A DNA stretch of 23,394 nucleotides from DAOVDI01 sp965373045 (GTDB taxonomy: Bacteria; Acidobacteriota; Aminicenantia; Aminicenantales; Aminicenantaceae), in assembly GCA_965373045.1 (NCBI GenBank), contig CBDVEQ010000013.1, forward strand, positions 1 through 23,394, in the 5' to 3' direction. The notes under the pieces were generated by a model, which saw only the letters and a program-made list of their open reading frames with translations, did no database searches and was not told the DNA's origin. Of the stretch, positions 8,238 to 15,703 are shown one piece after another (positions within the stretch are counted from its first letter, which is position 1; each line of letters opens with the position of its first letter). Both the position numbers and the translations under genes were made by a program.

Positions 8238-9110
8238 TTATTTCTTGGAAAGCGCCTCAACAGCGGTCATGATCTCGAGGAGTTCATTGGTGATCATGGA
8301 TTGGCGGATCTTATTGAGGATCAGTGTGAGGCTGTCGATCATTTCCCCGGCGTTTTTCGTGGCATTATCCATTGCCATCATCCGGGCAGCATGCTCGGCT
8401 GCAGAGGATTCGCTGAAAAAATGGCGTATCTGGTCCTCGATGAAAAGCGGTAGAAGAGTTTCCAGCAAGGTTTCCGTTCCTGGTTCATAATCAACTTCAC
8501 TTTTCTTCATTTCTTGCTCTTCCCGGCCCCCTGCCTCTTCTACAGGCAGAAGTTTTGTAATGGTGACCTGGGGAGCCAGGATGGACTTGAACTCATTATA
8601 AGCCACATAGACCGCATCCGTTCTGTACATGGCATAATGATTGATGAGCCTCCGGGCCAGTTCCGAATAATCCGTATCTGTAAATTTGTTAAGGTCCTTA
8701 CCGGCGGACCATTCCACTGCACCGGGAAGATCAGCAAAGAACAAAACCGATTTTTTTCCTGTGAGAAGCAGCCGTACTTCGGCATCAGTGGATTTTTTTT
8801 CAAAAAAAACACGCGTCTGCTCAAGGACATTATGGTTAAACGCCCCGCAAAGCCCCTTATCCGAAGAGATGACCAAAAGATGGATCTTATTCTCTCTGCG
8901 CTCTTCAAGGAGAGAGTGGCTTGTACGTTCAGCCCATGAAGCAATATCGGCCATCAGATCCGGAAAACCATGCCATGAGGGTCTGCCCGTGAGGACCGCC
9001 TTCTGAGCTTTTTTAAACTTGGCAGTAGAGACGGTCTTCATGGCCTTCGTGATCTGCTGAATGTTTTTGACGCTTTTTATGCGCCGGCGAAGATCGATTA
9101 AAGCTGGCAC
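8238..9110 (-). CDS. atpG: ATP synthase gamma subunit (GTG start)
   Basis: Central rotor shaft of F1, 290 aa. The N-terminal coiled-coil helix has the family signature (LRRRIKSVKNIQQITKAMK, then VSTAKFKKAQ), the middle has ISSDKGLCGAFN, and the C-terminal helix has DNATKNAGEMIDSLTLILNKIRQ followed by ITNELLEI. The initiation codon is GTG. It overlaps the atpA stop by 13 nt, with AGGA about 9 nt upstream inside atpA, so translational coupling is likely. Between about residues 195 and 215 there is an acidic E/K-rich stretch (EEAGGREEQEMKKSE), a position that varies in length in this family. Confidence 0.96.
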   Translation of the reverse strand: MPALIDLRRRIKSVKNIQQITKAMKTVSTAKFKKAQKAVLTGRPSWHGFPDLMADIASWAERTSHSLLEERRENKIHLLVISSDKGLCGAFNHNVLEQTRVFFEKKSTDAEVRLLLTGKKSVLFFADLPGAVEWSAGKDLNKFTDTDYSELARRLINHYAMYRTDAVYVAYNEFKSILAPQVTITKLLPVEEAGGREEQEMKKSEVDYEPGTETLLETLLPLFIEDQIRHFFSESSAAEHAARMMAMDNATKNAGEMIDSLTLILNKIRQSMITNELLEIMTAVEALSKK

Positions 9111-10663
9111 TCTTCTTTATCCTGCACTTTTTCGGTATCCTCAACAGCTTTGTGGTCTTGAATAAATCGTTCTGTAAATTCTTTTAAGGCCAGGTTTATA
9201 GCCAGATCGAGTTCGGAATCGATCTCTTTCTTTTCGGCAAGTTTTTGAACGATATCTTTGTGCTCTTTATAAAAACAGTTATAAAGTCCTTCCTCATATT
9301 CCTTAAGGAGGAGGGTATCGATCTTGTCCAGGAACCCGCGGTTCCCGGCATAGATGATGAGAACCTGGTTTTCGACGGGAAGCGGATTATACTGTCCCTG
9401 TTTGAGGATTTCGGTCAACCGTTCGCCGCGGTCAAGCTGCGCCTGGGAGGTGCTGTCAAGTTCTGTGCCGAACTGAGCAAATGTAACAAGCTCCCGGTAC
9501 TGGGCCAGGTCGAGGCGAAGCTGTCCGGCCACCTGTTTCATGGCTTTGATCTGAGCATTGCCCCCGACACGGGAAACAGATATCCCGACATTGATGCTGG
9601 GCCGGATACCCGCGTTAAAAAGTTCCGGCTCAAGATAGATCTGTCCATCTGTGATGGAGATAACGTTGGTAGGAATGTAGCCGGATACATCTCCTGCCTG
9701 GGTTTCAATGATAGGAATGGCTGTAAGCGAGCCTCCGCCGTTTTTGTCATTATATTTGGCAGCTCGTTCAAGGAGACGGGAATGAAGATAGAAAACATCA
9801 CCTGGGAACGCCTCACGCCCGGGGGGCCGGCGGAGAAGTAGTGAGATCTCCCGATAGGCTGCTGCATGCTTTGAAAGGTCGTCATAGATTAGAAGCGCAT
9901 GCTGTCCGTTATCACGGAAGTATTCGCCCATTGCACAACCAGAGTAAGGAGCCAGGTATTGGAGGGGGGAAGGATCAGAGGCGGAAGAAACCACAAGAAT
10001 GGTATAGGCCATAGCACCGTTGTTCTCAAGAGTCTTAATGATCTGGGCAACGGTGGAATTTTTCTGCCCTATTGCCACGTAGATGCATATGATATCCTTT
10101 CCCTTCTGGTTTAAAATGGTGTCGATGGCAATGGCTGTCTTTCCGGTCTGGCGGTCCCCAATGATAAGCTCTCTCTGTCCACGGCCGATCGGGATCATGG
10201 AGTCAATGGCCTTGATCCCTGTCTGGAGGGGCTCCTTGACCGGCTGACGGTCGACAACGCCGGGAGCCAGACGCTCAACGATCATGTCAGCCTCGCCCTT
10301 GACCGGGCCCTTGTCGTCCAGAGGTAGGCCGAGGGGATTGACAACTCGGCCGATAAGAGAAGGGCCGGACGGGACCTGTATGATACGGTGGGTTCGTTTG
10401 ACAAGATCGTCCTCTTTTATCTTATAACTCTCTCCAAGAAGCATGGTTCCGACCGAACCTTCCTCAAGGTTCATGGCAATACCGAAAACATTGCTGGGAA
10501 ACTCGAGGAGTTCGTTATACATGACGTGGTCAAGACCATAGACCTGGGCAATACCGTCACCGACCGAAGTGACGGTGCCGATTTCCTTGATATCAATATC
10601 GGTTTCATATCCTTCGATATGTTGTTGGATGATCTTGCTTATCTCATCTGGTTTTATTTTCAT
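9098..10663 (-). CDS. atpA: ATP synthase alpha subunit
   Basis: Non-catalytic nucleotide-binding subunit of F1, 521 aa, slightly longer than the usual 500-510 because of a polar C-terminal tail. Seen: VGDGIAQVYGL in the beta-barrel crown (about 34-44), Walker A GDRQTGKT (169-176), VAIGQKNSTVAQ, LIYDDLSKHAAAYREISLLL, RRPPGREAFPGDVFYLHSRLLERAA, and the conserved INVGISVSRVGG segment. The N-terminus (IKPDEISKIIQQHI) is the usual contact site for delta. AGGTGA sits about 7 nt before the ATG. It lies 23 nt after atpH and overlaps atpG by 13 nt. Confidence 0.97.
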   Translation of the reverse strand: MKIKPDEISKIIQQHIEGYETDIDIKEIGTVTSVGDGIAQVYGLDHVMYNELLEFPSNVFGIAMNLEEGSVGTMLLGESYKIKEDDLVKRTHRIIQVPSGPSLIGRVVNPLGLPLDDKGPVKGEADMIVERLAPGVVDRQPVKEPLQTGIKAIDSMIPIGRGQRELIIGDRQTGKTAIAIDTILNQKGKDIICIYVAIGQKNSTVAQIIKTLENNGAMAYTILVVSSASDPSPLQYLAPYSGCAMGEYFRDNGQHALLIYDDLSKHAAAYREISLLLRRPPGREAFPGDVFYLHSRLLERAAKYNDKNGGGSLTAIPIIETQAGDVSGYIPTNVISITDGQIYLEPELFNAGIRPSINVGISVSRVGGNAQIKAMKQVAGQLRLDLAQYRELVTFAQFGTELDSTSQAQLDRGERLTEILKQGQYNPLPVENQVLIIYAGNRGFLDKIDTLLLKEYEEGLYNCFYKEHKDIVQKLAEKKEIDSELDLAINLALKEFTERFIQDHKAVEDTEKVQDKEECQL

Positions 10664-10686
10664 CTTGCTTTCACCTATTCTCGTTT

Positions 10687-11229
10687 TCAGCTTTTGATTA
10701 TCTTTTCCTTAAGCTTGTTCAGGTTTCCTTCAATGGATATATCATAAACAATGTTTCCCTTTCGTATGGAAAGGCCGCCGATCAAGCTTGGATCGGTTTT
10801 ATAAGTTAATGAAACCTGCCGTTTCTCAAGCTCTGCAAGCTTATCGGCCAGAAGCTTTTTTTGGGCAGGATTAATACAGATGACGGATGAGACCTCAAAG
10901 GCGACGATCCCATGTTCTTCGTTCCATTGGATGGGCAGATAGGTCAAAATGTCGGAAAAAAGTTCCATGCGGCCATTTTCCACAAGAAGGAGAAGGAACC
11001 TGATAACTTTGGGAGCAAGATCAACCTTTTCTAAAACAGAACGGAAAACATCCATCTTTTTTGAAACAGGGAGGAAGGGACTTTGGAGGATTTCGTTGAG
11101 TTTCGGCTGGGAATCAAGCAATTCCAAAACGGCATGGAGATCCCTGTTCAAAGACTCGAATTCCGCCTGGTCTTTGACCGCATGGACCAGCCCCTGTGTA
11201 TAGCGCCTAATAAGAATCCGATTTTTCAT
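10687..11229 (-). CDS. atpH: ATP synthase delta subunit
   Basis: Peripheral-stalk cap (OSCP homologue) joining F1 to the b subunits, 180 aa, which is the usual length. The N-terminal helical domain is visible (RRYTQGLVHAVKDQAEFESL, then LLDSQPKLNEILQSPFLPVSKKMDVF), as is the C-terminal motif DPSLIGGLSIRKGNIVYDISIEGNLNKLKEK, the best-conserved part of the family. Its start overlaps the preceding b-type gene by 23 nt, with no obvious ribosome site of its own, which suggests coupled translation. Confidence 0.93.
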   Translation of the reverse strand: MKNRILIRRYTQGLVHAVKDQAEFESLNRDLHAVLELLDSQPKLNEILQSPFLPVSKKMDVFRSVLEKVDLAPKVIRFLLLLVENGRMELFSDILTYLPIQWNEEHGIVAFEVSSVICINPAQKKLLADKLAELEKRQVSLTYKTDPSLIGGLSIRKGNIVYDISIEGNLNKLKEKIIKS

Positions 11230-11875
11230 AAAGCGTTTCCAACTTTTTGATGGACCTGTCTATTAGAATGGCCTGGCTTTCAGGCCTCATTTTTTTCCTG
11301 ATCTTTTCGCGGGCTATGGTTATCGAAACCTCTGCCGTATAGGTCTTTAGTTCTTGAATACCGAACTGGCTGAGAAGCTCGATATCCTGTTTGGCTGACT
11401 CTTTTAGACGCTCGGCTTCAATACCGGCTTCCTGGAGGATGCGCTCCCTGTCTTTTTTTCCTATGTTTTCGGCTTCTAGTTTGATCGATCTGGCCTCCCC
11501 AGCTACTTTTTTCAAACGGTTGTGGATATTTTTCAGATTCTTTTGCTTTTCTTTCCGAGAGGCTCTTGTTTCCTCCAGATCAACCTTGATTCCGTCTACG
11601 CGCTCCCTGAGGAACCGGCTCATAGGTTTACGCAGGATAAATGTCAACCCTCCGAAAAGGATGAGAAAATTGAGGACTTTTCCAATAAATCCGCTGGATC
11701 CGCTGCCATGCTTCTCAGGGTGTTCTCCTTCAGCAGATACTGCATGCTGTGTCTGTAATTCTTGAGTAGAACTATGCTCCTGGCCTGGCATTTGACTGCT
11801 GAGTAAAAAAAGATAAGCCCAACCTAGAAACAAGAATGCAGACAGCGTAACCAGCTTTGTTTTGCCTTTTGTCAT
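11207..11875 (-). CDS. atpF: ATP synthase b-type subunit with extra N-terminal hydrophobic segment
   Basis: Peripheral-stalk subunit, 222 aa, longer than the usual 155-175. It has a hydrophobic segment at residues about 8-26 that looks like a signal sequence or extra membrane helix, a hydrophilic Q/E/H/S/G linker (about 27-60), the usual single membrane helix (about 62-80: FIGKVLNFLILFGGLTFIL), then a long charged helix (about 90-170) for coiled-coil dimerisation, and a C-terminal segment (about 175-222) for contact with delta. It is one of two b-type genes here, separated by 1 nt, so the stalk is probably a b/b' heterodimer. Either one could be called b'. Similar N-terminal extensions are, as I recall, found in some deltaproteobacterial b subunits. 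Confidence 0.87.
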   Translation of the reverse strand: MTKGKTKLVTLSAFLFLGWAYLFLLSSQMPGQEHSSTQELQTQHAVSAEGEHPEKHGSGSSGFIGKVLNFLILFGGLTFILRKPMSRFLRERVDGIKVDLEETRASRKEKQKNLKNIHNRLKKVAGEARSIKLEAENIGKKDRERILQEAGIEAERLKESAKQDIELLSQFGIQELKTYTAEVSITIAREKIRKKMRPESQAILIDRSIKKLETLYEKSDSY

Positions 11876-11876
11876 T

Positions 11877-12296
11877 CTATGAATCCAACAACTTTTCTTC
11901 TATTTTTTCAGCGAGATTATTACTCTCTTTTTTCAACTCTTTTTTTAGAGCCTGCATCTGTTTGTCTATCTCTGCCTTCGCCTCGCTGACCTGGGCACGA
12001 CATTCCTTGGAAACGTCATCCAATATTTTTTCTTTTTCTCTGAACGCCCTCTGCTCGAATTCCTCTCTTGTGGCATTGGCAGCAGATCGAGCTGATTTTA
12101 TGTTTTCCTCGATCTCCTGGACAATTTCTTCGTACTCAGCGATGGCTTTTGAAGAAGCTTCCTGGTTATTCCTCAGTCTCGTTTTTCTTTCATCCATAAC
12201 CTTGCGCAAGGGATTAAAAAAAAGTTTTGTCAAAACAAAGACAAGAACCCAGATCAAAAGAAAAATAACAACGGCACTGATATCAACTGAAAGCAT
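11877..12296 (-). CDS. atpF: ATP synthase b or b' subunit, first gene of the ATP synthase operon
   Basis: Peripheral-stalk subunit, 139 aa. It has one N-terminal membrane helix (about residues 6-26: VVIFLLIWVLVFVLTKLFF), then the b-subunit signature NPLRKVMDERKTRLRNNQEASSKAIAEYEEIV, and an uninterrupted charged helix to the end. It is the first gene of the b, b', delta, alpha, gamma, beta, epsilon series; no a or c subunit gene lies before it, as the upstream neighbour is folC. A promoter-like sequence lies 59-87 nt upstream. The ribosome site is weak (CAGAGAAAT before ATG). It is shorter than classical b and resembles b' in length, so the two b-type genes may encode unlike halves of the stalk. 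Confidence 0.88.
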   Translation of the reverse strand: MLSVDISAVVIFLLIWVLVFVLTKLFFNPLRKVMDERKTRLRNNQEASSKAIAEYEEIVQEIEENIKSARSAANATREEFEQRAFREKEKILDDVSKECRAQVSEAKAEIDKQMQALKKELKKESNNLAEKIEEKLLDS

Positions 12297-12354
12297 ATTT
12301 CTCTGCCGGATTTAAAGTAACTTCTTATCCTCGTCCTTACAATAATTAGCCACC

Positions 12355-12383
12355 AATATAAACTGAATGCTTAAGGAAATCAA
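12355..12383 (-). promoter_or_regulatory. Candidate sigma70-type promoter of the ATP synthase operon
   Basis: On the minus strand: TTGATT (12378-12383), 17-nt spacer, TATATT (12355-12360). The -35 box overlaps the folC stop codon and the -10 box lies 59 nt before the first ATP synthase start. Consensus fit and position support it. Transcription reading through from folC is also possible. Confidence 0.5.
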
Positions 12384-13702
12384 CTTAGACCTTCTCTAAT
12401 CCGTTTTTTGAAATATCTTTTTGCTTCACCAATAAGAAAAAGGGAGCCGGCAATAAGAACACTGCCCTCATTCGAATGAATACTCCGTTCTTGTTTAAAA
12501 GCACGTTCTATAGCGAAAAAAGGATCCGGTTCAAGGATGATACGCGGGTGGAAATATTGAGAAATAAGGGATTTCATATCTTTCGGTGCAGACGCCTTAT
12601 GGAAAGGAAATTTGGTGAGGAAAATCCGGTCAGCGACTGGAAACAAAATATCGGCAATCTTCTTAATGTTTTTATCCCTCATCGCTGCATAAATAAGGGT
12701 GATCGGTTTAGGCAAAAAGACGGCAGCATACTCCCGGAGAGCGTGCGCGCCTTCTTCATTGTGCGCTCCGTCCAACACGACCAATGGATCTTTGGAGATG
12801 ACTTCGATCCGTCCTTCCCATCGTGTGGATTCGATTCCCATGATGATGTTTTCTCTGTCAAGTTTTTTCCAGCTTCGACCTATGATCTCGGCCGCTTTGA
12901 TCGCTGTGGCCGCGTTTACTCCCTGATGAAGCCCGGACAAAGAAGGAGTATAGAAATAAGCACCTTCATCGGTCTTATACTCAAACGTATATAGATCGTT
13001 TTTTTTGTTAAAAAAGAAACTGTTAGGACTGAAAACAGGGCAAAAATCTGACCCAAGCTCCTCCGCACGGCTTTTGAACACATTAAAAGCACCCTCTGCT
13101 TCTACTCCACAAACAACCGGGACTCCAGGTTTAATAATTCCTGCCTTTTCAAAGGCAATCCGCTCCAGAGTGTCCCCAAGAAATTTCTGGTGCTCCGGAG
13201 AAATGGTTGTAATAACCGAAACAATGGGAATTACAATATTTGTTGCATCAAAACGACCACCCATGCCGACCTCAAGAACAGCAATATCCACCTTTTGTGC
13301 TTTAAAATATAGATAAGCAAGACAGGTCATGGTCTCGAAATAAGTTGGCGGATTGATAAGCTTTTTTTCAGCGATCAGGCTTTCGATAACTTTTTTAAGC
13401 TGGGTTAGGTACAGAGCAAAATCCGCTTTAGAAATGAGTTTTTCCCCGATCCTTATACGTTCTTCATGCAGGATAAGATGGGGAGAAGTATATAGCCCTG
13501 CTCTGTGGCCATGAAGCGTCAAGATCCGGGTCAACATAGCACAGACCGAACCTTTTCCGTTGGTTCCGGCGATCTGGACAGCGGGATAGCTGTGCTGAGG
13601 GCTGCCAAGACTTTTAAGAATGATCCGAACATTGTCCAGCCCGAATTTAATGCCGAGATTCTGCACTTGCTCAAGATAACTCAAGCATTGTTCATAGTTC
13701 AT
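12380..13702 (-). CDS. folC: Folylpolyglutamate synthase / dihydrofolate synthase
   Basis: Mur-ligase family enzyme, 440 aa, which adds glutamate to dihydropteroate and/or reduced folates in the cytoplasm. Seen: N-terminal YLEQVQNLGIKFGLDNV, P-loop GTNGKGSV (46-53), TSPHL followed by EERIRI (folate-binding loop), the LEVGMGGRFDATN motif, ISPEHQKFLGDTLERIAFEKAGI, the inter-domain RWEGRIEV and DGAHNEEG of the C-terminal domain. These are the expected FolC motifs in order and at normal spacing. The ATG overlaps the accD stop by 4 nt (ATGA), giving the common accD-folC arrangement. Both activities are typical of bacterial FolC; one or both cannot be decided from sequence alone. Confidence 0.95.
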   Translation of the reverse strand: MNYEQCLSYLEQVQNLGIKFGLDNVRIILKSLGSPQHSYPAVQIAGTNGKGSVCAMLTRILTLHGHRAGLYTSPHLILHEERIRIGEKLISKADFALYLTQLKKVIESLIAEKKLINPPTYFETMTCLAYLYFKAQKVDIAVLEVGMGGRFDATNIVIPIVSVITTISPEHQKFLGDTLERIAFEKAGIIKPGVPVVCGVEAEGAFNVFKSRAEELGSDFCPVFSPNSFFFNKKNDLYTFEYKTDEGAYFYTPSLSGLHQGVNAATAIKAAEIIGRSWKKLDRENIIMGIESTRWEGRIEVISKDPLVVLDGAHNEEGAHALREYAAVFLPKPITLIYAAMRDKNIKKIADILFPVADRIFLTKFPFHKASAPKDMKSLISQYFHPRIILEPDPFFAIERAFKQERSIHSNEGSVLIAGSLFLIGEAKRYFKKRIREGLS

Positions 13703-14490
13703 CTGGGCTGGTTTGTGAAAAGGCGAAGAACGCGGATGATATAAGGCCGCAACTTTTTTCTGTCAACGATATCATCCAACATGCCGTGCTCAAGCAAAAA
13801 TTCGGATCTCTGGAAACCCTTTGGAAGTTTCTGTTTGATAGTCTGCTCGATAACCCGCGGCCCGGCAAATCCGATCAGAGCATCTGGCTCAGCGATATTG
13901 ATATCTCCAAGCATTGCATAACTGGCCGTGGTTCCGCCGGTCGTGGGATCGGTGCAAAGGGAAATATAAGGAACTCCCGCCTTCTCAAGACGGGCAATAG
14001 CCTGACTGGTTTTCATCAACTGCATGAGAGAAAGTATCCCCTCCTGCATACGCGCACCCCCTGAGCTTGAAATAATTATCACCGGCACTTTCTCCTTAAG
14101 GGCTTTCTCAAGAGCACGTGTGATCTTCTCTCCAACAACAGCTCCCATGCTCCCGCCCATAAAGGCGAATTCCATGGCACAAATGATAACACGAATGCCT
14201 TCCATCATGCCGATAGCGCTTAATACAGCATCGTTCAGCCCTGTTTTCGTCTGGGAGGTCTTGATGCGGTCAGAATATTTTTTCTGGTCTTTAAATTGGA
14301 GGACATCAACCGGAGATATATCTTCATCGAACAGCTCAAACTGTCCCACATCAAAAAGCATAAAAAATCTTTCCACGGCGGACAGCCTGAAGTGAAAATT
14401 ACAGGTCGGGCAAACATGCATGTTATCCATTATATCCTGCTTATACAGGATGCGACGACAGTTGTTACAGCGTGCCCACAATTGTTCCAT
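13699..14490 (-). CDS. accD: Acetyl-CoA carboxylase carboxyltransferase subunit beta
   Basis: Half of the carboxyltransferase that makes malonyl-CoA for fatty acid synthesis; its partner AccA is not in the window. 263 aa. The N-terminal zinc ribbon has Cys8, Cys11, Cys27 and Cys30 (CNNC, then CPTC). The crotonase-like core has the AMEFAFMGGSMGAVVGEKI, SSSGGARMQEGILSLMQL and TDPTTGGTTASYAMLGDI motifs, and FAGPRVIEQTI near the C-terminus. The tail is somewhat shorter than in E. coli. AGGAAAG lies about 5 nt before the ATG, and a promoter-like sequence lies about 50 nt upstream. The stop overlaps folC. Confidence 0.96.
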   Translation of the reverse strand: MEQLWARCNNCRRILYKQDIMDNMHVCPTCNFHFRLSAVERFFMLFDVGQFELFDEDISPVDVLQFKDQKKYSDRIKTSQTKTGLNDAVLSAIGMMEGIRVIICAMEFAFMGGSMGAVVGEKITRALEKALKEKVPVIIISSSGGARMQEGILSLMQLMKTSQAIARLEKAGVPYISLCTDPTTGGTTASYAMLGDINIAEPDALIGFAGPRVIEQTIKQKLPKGFQRSEFLLEHGMLDDIVDRKKLRPYIIRVLRLFTNQPR

Positions 14491-14538
14491 ATGACTTTCC
14501 TGTTCTCTTGCGGCCCTGCGGCCAGTCAGAACCGTTAT

Positions 14539-14567
14539 ATGGTAAAGGATTTTATTTTTAAGGTCAA
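14539..14567 (-). promoter_or_regulatory. Candidate promoter of accD-folC
   Basis: Minus strand: TTGACC (14562-14567), 17-nt A/T-rich spacer, TACCAT (14539-14544), 48 nt before the accD ATG. The -35 match is strong and the -10 moderate. It falls in the only gap (97 nt) between the receiver gene and accD. Confidence 0.45.
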
Positions 14568-14587
14568 TTAAAGTTTAAATAGCGCGG

Positions 14588-15040
14588 TTAAGACGGTTCT
14601 TCAAGATGCTTTTTCAGCATGTTGATTACCTTTTCCGGCGAGGGAAGAAGGACATCCAGGTCCTGTTCATCCCGGATATGATACAGGACAGAATCCATAA
14701 GTTTCTTCTTGTCATAGGGTTTTTCAAAATAATCGGCAGCACCAAAGAATCTCAAGGCTTCATTCCTGTACTGTGATCCTTTATACAGACCTGTTAAAAT
14801 GATAACAGGAAGAGCTCCCTCTGTTTCATCATGGATTATCTTTGTCAGATCAAAGCCGTGTATTTTAGGAAGCATCGCCTCAATAAGGATCACATCGGGT
14901 TCTTTTGATTTGTACAGATCGTATGCTGCTTGACCGTCCGACGCAGGAATCACTTCCAGGCCCTGGGTTCTGAACAGTTCCGATAATGATTCCAGACTGT
15001 CTTTGTCATAATCCGCTATAAGAATTTTTTCGGACATCAT
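14588..15040 (-). CDS. Receiver-domain protein with Glu in place of the phospho-acceptor Asp
   Basis: Single CheY-like receiver domain with a short helical tail, 150 aa, and no DNA-binding or enzymatic output domain. The fold motifs are present: beta1 KILIADYDKD (acidic residues Asp10 and Asp12), beta3 DVILIEAMLPKIHGFDL, Thr83 in VIILTGLY, and Lys107 in YFEKPYDKKKL. The residue at the usual phosphorylation site after DVILI is Glu54 (codon GAG) instead of Asp, so phosphorylation by a histidine kinase is unlikely and the protein may be locked in an active-like state. No histidine kinase is nearby. It lies 46 nt after the APS-kinase-like gene on the same strand and could be co-transcribed with it. 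Two ATG codons in a row open the gene; the ribosome site is weak. Confidence 0.88.
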   Translation of the reverse strand: MMSEKILIADYDKDSLESLSELFRTQGLEVIPASDGQAAYDLYKSKEPDVILIEAMLPKIHGFDLTKIIHDETEGALPVIILTGLYKGSQYRNEALRFFGAADYFEKPYDKKKLMDSVLYHIRDEQDLDVLLPSPEKVINMLKKHLEEPS

Positions 15041-15086
15041 TCACAATATTAGATTATGCCATCTTGGTTGTCAACGGTTCAAAACT

Positions 15087-15692
15087 TCAAGAATTATTCA
15101 CATCCTTAAGCCGCTCCCGTATGTCCTTCTCCTCTTCCTCGGTAAGGACCCTGTGGTCCAATCTATTTATATATCCTATCTCCTGCAGTGTCGCCAGTAT
15201 TTTGTCCAGACCAGTATCATAGGATTCATGGTCGCATTCAAATATCACATCTGGTTTGCCGGGTTCCTCAAATGGAGATGAAATGCCTGCGACATCTTTG
15301 ATCTCCCCTTTTTCAGCTCTCTGATAAAACGCTTTAGTATCTCTTTTCCTCAAAACGTTTATAGACGCTTTGCAGTATATCTCAATAAACTCGCCGATCT
15401 GTTCACGGCACTCTTCCCGCATCTCATCATAAGGGGAGATGGTGACGGCAATTGCTACAACCCCATTTTCTGTAAGCATTCTGCATTCAAAACATATACG
15501 GTGGATGTTCTTATAAACATCCTTTCTGGAATATCCTAACTGATTGTCGAATTCGCGCCGGATCTGTCCGCCGTCCAGAATCTTTGTTTTAAGACCAAGA
15601 CTATCCAGCTTGGCTGCTAACATGGCAGCCAACTGTTTCTTCCCACTAAAAGGCAATCCTGTAAACCATATGACAAAGCCCTTTTTTTTCAT
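15087..15692 (-). CDS. cysC: Adenylylsulfate (APS) kinase-like protein with altered P-loop
   Basis: By family, APS kinase phosphorylates the 3'-OH of adenylylsulfate to give PAPS, the sulfate donor. 201 aa. Conserved parts: the GLPFSGK start of the P-loop (12-18), IRREF, LGYSRKDVYKNIHRI (APS pocket residues), ISPYDEMREECRE, KAFYQRAEKGEIKDVAGISSPFEEP. Two key positions differ: the Thr/Ser after the P-loop Lys is Lys19 (GKK), and the catalytic DGD reads DGG (40-42). Activity is therefore uncertain; a divergent kinase or a sensor is possible. A tail of about 30 charged residues follows the kinase fold. The start at 15692 has GGGAG 6 nt upstream; ATGs at 15698 and 15731 are in frame but the latter overlaps the transporter gene. 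It follows the symporter stop by 11 nt, so the two form an operon. Confidence 0.85.
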   Translation of the reverse strand: MKKKGFVIWFTGLPFSGKKQLAAMLAAKLDSLGLKTKILDGGQIRREFDNQLGYSRKDVYKNIHRICFECRMLTENGVVAIAVTISPYDEMREECREQIGEFIEIYCKASINVLRKRDTKAFYQRAEKGEIKDVAGISSPFEEPGKPDVIFECDHESYDTGLDKILATLQEIGYINRLDHRVLTEEEEKDIRERLKDVNNS

Positions 15693-15698
15693 ATTCAT

Positions 15699-15703
15699 CT
15701 CCC
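15699..15703 (-). promoter_or_regulatory. Ribosome binding site deciding the APS-kinase-like start
   Basis: GGGAG on the minus strand, directly after the symporter stop, 6 nt before the ATG at 15692. It disfavours the upstream in-frame ATG at 15731, which lies inside the symporter gene. The ATG at 15698 abuts the site and is too close to use it. Confidence 0.6.

Noticed and set aside
9245..9841. Plus-strand open frame (198 codons) opposite atpA
   Set aside because: Shadow of the highly conserved atpA; no recognisable protein features.
12476..12994. Plus-strand open frame (172 codons) opposite folC
   Set aside because: Antisense to folC, no ribosome site, no recognisable motif.
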